A stretch of 64,000 nucleotides of DNA, from the NCBI RefSeq assembly GCF_001611795.1, contig NZ_CP015098.1:5456001-5520000 (forward strand), written 5' to 3'. Source of the stretch: Streptomyces qaidamensis. Its GTDB lineage: Bacteria; Actinomycetota; Actinomycetes; Streptomycetales; Streptomycetaceae. The position numbers and the translations under genes are program-made. The notes under the pieces were generated by a model. That model was not told the origin of the DNA. It searched no databases and was given only the letters and a program-made list of their open reading frames with translations. Within the stretch, counting starts at the first letter, position 1, and every line of letters starts with the position of its first letter. This document shows, piece after piece, positions 59,255-64,000 of the stretch.

Positions 59255-61105
59255 GTGAATCAGATGCAGGGCCTGCTCGTCGCGGGCCGCTACCGGCTGG
59301 CCGAATCCATCGGCAGTGGCGGCATGGGCCGGGTCTGGCGCGCACATGACGAGGTGCTGCACCGGTCGGTCGCCATCAAGGAACTGACGGCCGCCCTCTA
59401 CGTTTCCGAGAGCGAGCAGGCGATCCTGCTGGCACGCACCCGGGCGGAGGCCAGGGCCGCCGCACGGATCAACCACTCCGCGGTCGTCACGGTGCACGAC
59501 GTACTGGAGCACGACGGCCGCCCGTGGATCGTGATGGAGCTGGTCGAGGGCCGCTCCCTGGCCGACGCGGTCAAGGAGGAGGGGCGCGTCGAGCCGCGTG
59601 AGGCCGCCCGCATCGGCCTCTGGGTGCTGCGGGCCCTGCGCGCCGCGCACACCGCCGGGGTCCTGCACCGCGACATCAAGCCGGGCAACGTCCTCCTCGC
59701 CCGGGACGGACGCGTGCTGCTCACGGATTTCGGCATCGCGCAGATCGAGGGCGACACGACCATCACGCGCACCGGAGAGGTCGTCGGCTCGGTCGACTAC
59801 CTGGCGCCCGAGCGGGTGCGCGGCCACGACCCCGGGCCGTCCTCCGACCTGTGGGCGCTCGGCGCCACGCTCTACACGGCGGTGGAGGGCCGGTCGCCGT
59901 TCCGCCGCACCACACCCCTGACCACGATGCAGGCCGTGGTCGAGGAGGAGGCCGCCGAGCTCCGGCACGCCGGCCCGCTCGCGCCCGTCATCATCGCCCT
60001 GCTGCGCAAGGACCCGGGCACCCGGCCCGACGCGTCCGAGGCCGAGCAGATGCTCGCCGAGGCCGCGGAGGGACGGCGGCCAAAGGGGGCGCAGGCGTAT
60101 GTGCCGACGCAGTACGGGGGGCCGTCGCCCTACGGAGGGACGACGGCGTACCGGGACGCCCACAGCGGCACGGGCACGGGGACGGCCACCACGGGGACCG
60201 GCCAGGTCGGCACCGGCCAGGTCGGCACCGGCCAGGTCGGCACTGGTCAGGGCGGCCCCGGACACACGGGCACCGGGGGCACCGGCTTCAGCACCGGTTC
60301 GGGTTCGCACACGGGGACACCGCTCCCGCCCCTGGCCGGGAACCCGGCCACCGGGAGTTCCACGGCCGGTACTGCGCCCTACGGCCCGACCGGCCCGACC
60401 GGTTCCGGGGGCGGCCCCGTCGGCCGGACCGTCTTCGGCCCGACGGCGACCGGCCCGCAGCCGGCCGGTTCGGGCAGGCGCCGCCGGCTGCGCACCCTCG
60501 CCCTGGTCGTCGCGCTCGCGGCCATCATCGGCGGAGGCACGGCCGTGGTGCTCCAGCAGTGGAACGGGAGCCGGCCGTCCCGGAGCGCCGGTACCGATGC
60601 ACAGAATTCCACGGAACGGCCCGGCAGTTCGGTTCCGGCCAGCTGGACCCGCTACGACGACCCCGCGGGGTTCAGCCTCTACCTGCCCAAGGGCTGGAAG
60701 CGCAAGCCCTTCGGCCCGCAGGGCGAGCTCAAGCAGATCGACTACTCGCCGGACGGCGGCAGGCACTTCGTCCGCATCGCCATCGACACGTCACCGGACT
60801 TCGCCGACCCCTACGCGCACCAGCTCGACCTGGAACAGCAGCTTCAGCGACTGGTCGACTACAAGCGGGTCACGCTGGAGCGCAACGTCTACCGTGACCG
60901 GGAGGGCGCCCGGTGGGAGTACACCTGGACGGCCCAGCCCAAGGACATCAAGTTCCCCGGCCCGCGCCGGGCCGTCGAGGAGACGTACGTCGCCCGCGAC
61001 GGCACCGAGTACGCGCTCTACATGTCGGTCCCGGCCGCGGACTGGGCGACGGCGCGCAAGCAGTTCACCTCGCTGCTCCAGGGCTGGCAGGAGAAGACCT
61101 CCTGA
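59255..61105 (+). CDS. receptor-type Ser/Thr protein kinase 3
   Basis: The 616-residue kinase has an intact catalytic domain (P-loop GSGGMGRVW, VAIKEL, HRDIKPGN, DFGIAQ, APERVRG) in the first ~270 residues. A Gly/Thr-rich linker with a repeated Gly-Gln-Val-Gly-Thr unit follows, then a membrane helix at about 412-433 (LALVVALAAIIGGGTAVVLQ) and the shared extracellular domain (DDPAGFSLYLPKGWKRKPFG to the end). GTG 59255 follows GCGGGG; the ATG at 59264 is close. It is the third member of the array, on the same strand. Confidence 0.93.
   Translation: MNQMQGLLVAGRYRLAESIGSGGMGRVWRAHDEVLHRSVAIKELTAALYVSESEQAILLARTRAEARAAARINHSAVVTVHDVLEHDGRPWIVMELVEGRSLADAVKEEGRVEPREAARIGLWVLRALRAAHTAGVLHRDIKPGNVLLARDGRVLLTDFGIAQIEGDTTITRTGEVVGSVDYLAPERVRGHDPGPSSDLWALGATLYTAVEGRSPFRRTTPLTTMQAVVEEEAAELRHAGPLAPVIIALLRKDPGTRPDASEAEQMLAEAAEGRRPKGAQAYVPTQYGGPSPYGGTTAYRDAHSGTGTGTATTGTGQVGTGQVGTGQVGTGQGGPGHTGTGGTGFSTGSGSHTGTPLPPLAGNPATGSSTAGTAPYGPTGPTGSGGGPVGRTVFGPTATGPQPAGSGRRRRLRTLALVVALAAIIGGGTAVVLQQWNGSRPSRSAGTDAQNSTERPGSSVPASWTRYDDPAGFSLYLPKGWKRKPFGPQGELKQIDYSPDGGRHFVRIAIDTSPDFADPYAHQLDLEQQLQRLVDYKRVTLERNVYRDREGARWEYTWTAQPKDIKFPGPRRAVEETYVARDGTEYALYMSVPAADWATARKQFTSLLQGWQEKTS
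60196..60255 (+). repeat. 15-bp coding tandem repeat in kinase 3
   Basis: Four copies, the last degenerate, of about CACCGGCCAGGTCGG encode repeats of Thr-Gly-Gln-Val-Gly in the intracellular linker. The period is a multiple of three, so copy number can change without loss of frame. Confidence 0.85.
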
Positions 61106-61197
61106 AGCAGGGGCACTTCTGAGGTGGGGCTGTCTGTTTCGGCCACCCGCACCTCACCGTCCCGGAGTGGTTCCGTCCGTTGGGGCATGATGGCCGC

Positions 61198-62421
61198 ATG
61201 GGGACCGAGGGGCACAACAGGCGTGTCGTCGCGGGCCGTTACCGGCTCGAGGAGAAACTCGGTCGCGGCGGCATGGGCGTGGTCTGGCGGGCGACCGACC
61301 AGCTGCTCGGCCGGAGCGTGGCCGTCAAGGAACTCCCCCTCGACGAGACGCTCTCCGCGGCGCAGGCGCGCCGGCAGCGGGACCGCACGCTGCGTGAGGC
61401 CCGGGCCGTCGCACAGCTGAGCCACCCGCACATCATCGTCGTCCACGATGTCGTCGAGGACGGCGAACGCCCGTACATCGTCATGGAGTTGATCGAGGGC
61501 GGTTCGCTCGCCGACCGGCTCGCCCAGCGGGGCCCGGTCGACGCCGCCGAAGCGGCCCGCATCGGAATCGCCCTGCTCGGCGCGCTGGGCGCGGCGCACG
61601 CGGCCGGGGTACTGCACCGTGACCTCAAGCCGGACAACGTGCTGCTGGAGACCGGCACCGACCGGGTCGTCCTCACCGACTTCGGCATCGCACAGGTCGC
61701 GGGTGCCCCCACGCTCACCGAGAACGGGGCCTTCGTCGGCTCGCCCGAGTACACCGCGCCCGAGCGGATGTCCGGGGTGCGGACCGGGCCCGAGTCCGAC
61801 CTGTGGTCGCTGGGCGCGCTGCTGTGCGCCGCCCTCAGCGGGGAGTCGCCGTTCCACCGCGACTCGCTGGGCGGAATTCTGCACGCCGTCGTCGTGGGCG
61901 ACATCCAGCCGCCCGCGCAGGCCGGGCCGCTCCTGCCCGTCGTACGCGGCCTGCTGGAACGCGATCCGGACCGGCGGCTGGACGCGGACCGGGCCGAGCG
62001 GATGCTCCAGGTCTTCCGCGACACGGGCTACACACCGCCGGTGCCGCCGGCCGGGTCCGATTCGTCGCCGACGACCGGGGGCGTACCGCGCCGACCGCCG
62101 CAGGATTCCGTCGGAGGGCAACCATCCGGGCCGCCGGCTGTCCTGCCCGGTCCGGATCGGCCGGAGGAGCCCTTCCTGCGCCAGCCCACGCGGCGCGTTC
62201 TCATCGCGGCGCTGCTGGTCGCCGCGATGGCGGGGGCGGGGGTGTCCGCGGCGGCGCTGCTGAGGGAGGAGGGCACCGGGGACGGCGGCCCCACGCCGAC
62301 GAGTTCCGCGACGGCGACACCGAGTGCGACGACACCCAGGACGGCGACACCGAGTGCGACGACACCGAAGGCGCCGACGACCCGGCCGGTACCTCCGAAC
62401 ACGCCCGCGCCCACCCCGTGA
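61198..62421 (+). CDS. membrane Ser/Thr protein kinase 4, without sensor domain
   Basis: The 407-residue kinase has a complete catalytic domain (GRGGMGVVW, VAVKEL, HRDLKPDN, DFGIAQ, APERM) in the first ~270 residues, a Pro/Ser linker and a membrane helix at about 336-358 (VLIAALLVAAMAGAGVSAAA). Outside the membrane it has only a Thr/Pro/Ala tail of about 45 residues built partly from a 30-bp DNA repeat; the extracellular domain of the other array members is absent. ATG 61198 was chosen over a TTG at 61180. Confidence 0.92.
   Translation: MGTEGHNRRVVAGRYRLEEKLGRGGMGVVWRATDQLLGRSVAVKELPLDETLSAAQARRQRDRTLREARAVAQLSHPHIIVVHDVVEDGERPYIVMELIEGGSLADRLAQRGPVDAAEAARIGIALLGALGAAHAAGVLHRDLKPDNVLLETGTDRVVLTDFGIAQVAGAPTLTENGAFVGSPEYTAPERMSGVRTGPESDLWSLGALLCAALSGESPFHRDSLGGILHAVVVGDIQPPAQAGPLLPVVRGLLERDPDRRLDADRAERMLQVFRDTGYTPPVPPAGSDSSPTTGGVPRRPPQDSVGGQPSGPPAVLPGPDRPEEPFLRQPTRRVLIAALLVAAMAGAGVSAAALLREEGTGDGGPTPTSSATATPSATTPRTATPSATTPKAPTTRPVPPNTPAPTP
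62311..62366 (+). repeat. 30-bp coding direct repeat in kinase 4 tail
   Basis: ACGGCGACACCGAGTGCGAC plus GACACC recurs with a 30-base period (62311 and 62341), encoding Ala-Thr-Pro-Ser-Ala-Thr-Thr-Pro twice in the extracellular tail. Confidence 0.85.
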
Positions 62422-62541
62422 CCGCCAGAGCCCCCGAATTGGCATGAATGGGGATAACAACTCCCTTGTGAAGTCACGGGTCTGTGACCGGCTCGCGTCC
62501 TTTGTGGATCCGCGGGCGGTTGGCGCGATATGGATGAACCC

Positions 62542-64000
62542 ATGAGCAGCAACGGGGGAGCCCGATCCGGGGCCGACGAGCCGACGAGTTTTGTACTGCA
62601 ACCGCCGAACCGGCAGGCGCCGGTGCCGGGCAATCCCTATGCGACGCCGGCCGCGTCACCCACCCAGGTCGTGCCGTTCCAGTCGGCCCAGTCGGCCCAG
62701 GCGCCCGGGGACCCCGGTGCCGGGCGGCTCATCGCCGGGCGCTACCGGCTGCTGGCCAAGCTCGGGCATGGCGGCATGGGCACGGTGTGGCGGGCCAAGG
62801 ACGAGACGGTGGACCGGGAGGTCGCCGTCAAGGAACCCCGCGTCCCAGAACATCTTCCCGAACGCGAACGCTCCAACGCCTTCGAGCGAATGCGCCGCGA
62901 AGCCCGGGCGGCGGCCCGGCTCGACCACCCGGCGGTGGTCGACGTGCACGACGTCGCGGTCGTGGAGGACCAGCCCTGGATCGTGATGGAGCTGGTGCGG
63001 GGCCGCTCGCTGGGCGACGCGCTCCAGGAGGGCACCCTGTCCGCGCGCGAGGCCGCCCGGATCGGCCTGGAGGTGCTCGGCGCGCTGGAGGCCGCGCACG
63101 CGGCGGGCATCCTGCACCGTGACGTGAAACCGGACAACGTGCTGCTCGGCCGCTACGACCGGGTCGTCCTCACGGACTTCGGGATCGCCCAGATCGAGGG
63201 CGAGACCAACCTGACCGACACGGGCGGTTTCGTCGGCTCGCCCGAATACATCGCGCCCGAGCGCGTACTGGGGCAGCGCCCGGGCCCGGCCAGCGACCTG
63301 TGGTCCCTCGGTGTGGTGCTCTACGCGGCGACGGAGGGCGTTTCGCCGTTCCGCCGCAGCAACACCCCGGCCACGCTCCAGTCCGTACTCAACGCCACGC
63401 CCGCGCCCCCGGCCTCCGCCCCGGGCCCGCTCGCCGAGGCCATCAACGGACTGCTGGACAAGGACCCGGCCCGCCGCCCGAACGCCGCGCAGGTGCGGGC
63501 CCTGCTGGAGGCGGCCGCGAACCCGCCCGTCGCCCGGCCCACACAGGCCATGCGGGCCACGGACCGGGGCGCCGGCGGCCCCGGCGTCCGGTTCGGCCGG
63601 AAGGCCTGGATGGGACTGGGCGCCGCGGTCGTCGCGGCGGCGGTGACGGCGTACCTGGTGATCGCGGAGCCGTTCGCCGGCCCGCTGCCCGAGGGCTGGG
63701 AGATCAAGCAGGAGAAGGACCTCGCCGCCTCGCTCGCCGTCCCCGCCGAGTACCAGCGGACCGTGCCCGACCGGAAGTCCGACCAGGACCACTGGGTCAC
63801 GTACAGCGACTGGAGCGGCAGCGTCTGGATCCGCCTGAGCCTGGAGAAGAAGGCCGAGGACACCGGCGGCAACATCGCGGGCTCCGCGGCCGCCGAGATG
63901 TACGACGACGACACCCGGTTCAAGGAGAGCGGCAGTTACGAGCTGGACATGGACGAGGGACCGAAGAAGACGGAGCCCGGGACGACCACGTACCGGGACA
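62542..64000 (+). CDS. receptor-type Ser/Thr protein kinase 5 (3' end beyond window)
   Basis: The frame is open to the end of the window (486 codons). A disordered N-terminus of about 60 residues precedes an intact kinase domain (GHGGMGTVW, VAVKEP, HRDVKPDN, DFGIAQ, APERVLG). A membrane helix follows at about 355-377 (WMGLGAAVVAAAVTAYLVIA), then the beginning of an extracellular domain like that of kinases 1 and 3 (LPEGWEIKQEKDLAASLAVP; DHWVTYSDWSGSVWIRLSL). ATG 62542 has a weak GGATGA site; ATG 62530 is in frame and possible. It completes at least five kinase-family genes in a row. Confidence 0.92.
   Translation, partial: MSSNGGARSGADEPTSFVLQPPNRQAPVPGNPYATPAASPTQVVPFQSAQSAQAPGDPGAGRLIAGRYRLLAKLGHGGMGTVWRAKDETVDREVAVKEPRVPEHLPERERSNAFERMRREARAAARLDHPAVVDVHDVAVVEDQPWIVMELVRGRSLGDALQEGTLSAREAARIGLEVLGALEAAHAAGILHRDVKPDNVLLGRYDRVVLTDFGIAQIEGETNLTDTGGFVGSPEYIAPERVLGQRPGPASDLWSLGVVLYAATEGVSPFRRSNTPATLQSVLNATPAPPASAPGPLAEAINGLLDKDPARRPNAAQVRALLEAAANPPVARPTQAMRATDRGAGGPGVRFGRKAWMGLGAAVVAAAVTAYLVIAEPFAGPLPEGWEIKQEKDLAASLAVPAEYQRTVPDRKSDQDHWVTYSDWSGSVWIRLSLEKKAEDTGGNIAGSAAAEMYDDDTRFKESGSYELDMDEGPKKTEPGTTTYRD

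Noticed and set aside
60196..60255. CRISPR-like array
   Set aside because: The 15-bp units are contiguous, without spacers, and lie in frame in a kinase linker.

Overview
The window is chromosomal DNA from a Streptomyces species. The evidence is the very high GC content with G/C-ending third positions, frequent GTG starts, and family-specific genes and order: adk end-map-infA-rpmJ-rpsM-rpsK-rpoA-rplQ-truA, rplM-rpsI-glmM, glmS-acpS-nnr-alr, tsaE/tsaB/rimI/tsaD, groES-groEL1, whiD-bldM-(shbA-like sigma)-guaB-guaB3, then five kinase-family genes. From memory this matches the Streptomyces coelicolor segment from about SCO4723 to SCO4779; I could not run an alignment. I see no insertion sequences, CRISPR arrays, tRNAs or rRNAs.

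Layout. 1-9.5 kb: end of the large ribosomal-protein/RNA polymerase cluster, then truA, two small membrane-protein genes, rplM-rpsI and glmM. 9.6-16.7 kb: DUF389 protein, pantothenate kinase, a DrrAB-type ABC exporter, glmS, an SH3-like secreted protein with an apparent frameshift, acpS and a small membrane protein. 16.9-27.3 kb: a secreted beta-helix protein with a LacI-type operator, nnr, a broken L,D-transpeptidase gene, alanine racemase, an alpha/beta hydrolase and the tRNA t6A genes. 27.3-38.2 kb looks more accessory: a xylan module (GH3, LacI regulator, GH10-CBM2 xylanase), an LCP protein, a DGPF protein with an ECF42-type sigma factor, a methyltransferase and two lipoprotein deacetylases. 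38.2-43.8 kb: groES-groEL1 under two CIRCE elements, SnoaL-like, SDR, MOSC and LysR genes. 43.9-49.2 kb: developmental regulators whiD and bldM, an ECF sigma factor, guaB and guaB3. 49.2-54.2 kb: a structured tandem repeat, a nucleotide-sugar dehydrogenase lacking its catalytic cysteine, glpD and a serine hydrolase. 54.3-64 kb: an array of four receptor-type Ser/Thr kinases and one pseudokinase, the last gene cut by the window end.

How it works together. The first half is mostly growth machinery: translation, cell-wall precursor supply (GlmS, GlmM, Alr), CoA and ACP activation, and tRNA modification. The second half adds sporulation control (WhiD, BldM) and surface sensing (kinases). Main points for a second look: a two-unit 103-bp repeat whose stem-loops carry a compensatory change (49538-49742); a pseudokinase inside the kinase array; TTA codons seen only in two secreted carbohydrate-active genes; a shared CGAA-N3-TTCG motif on both sides of the xylan regulator; and three single-base indels within 5 kb that break two secreted cell-wall-type genes.
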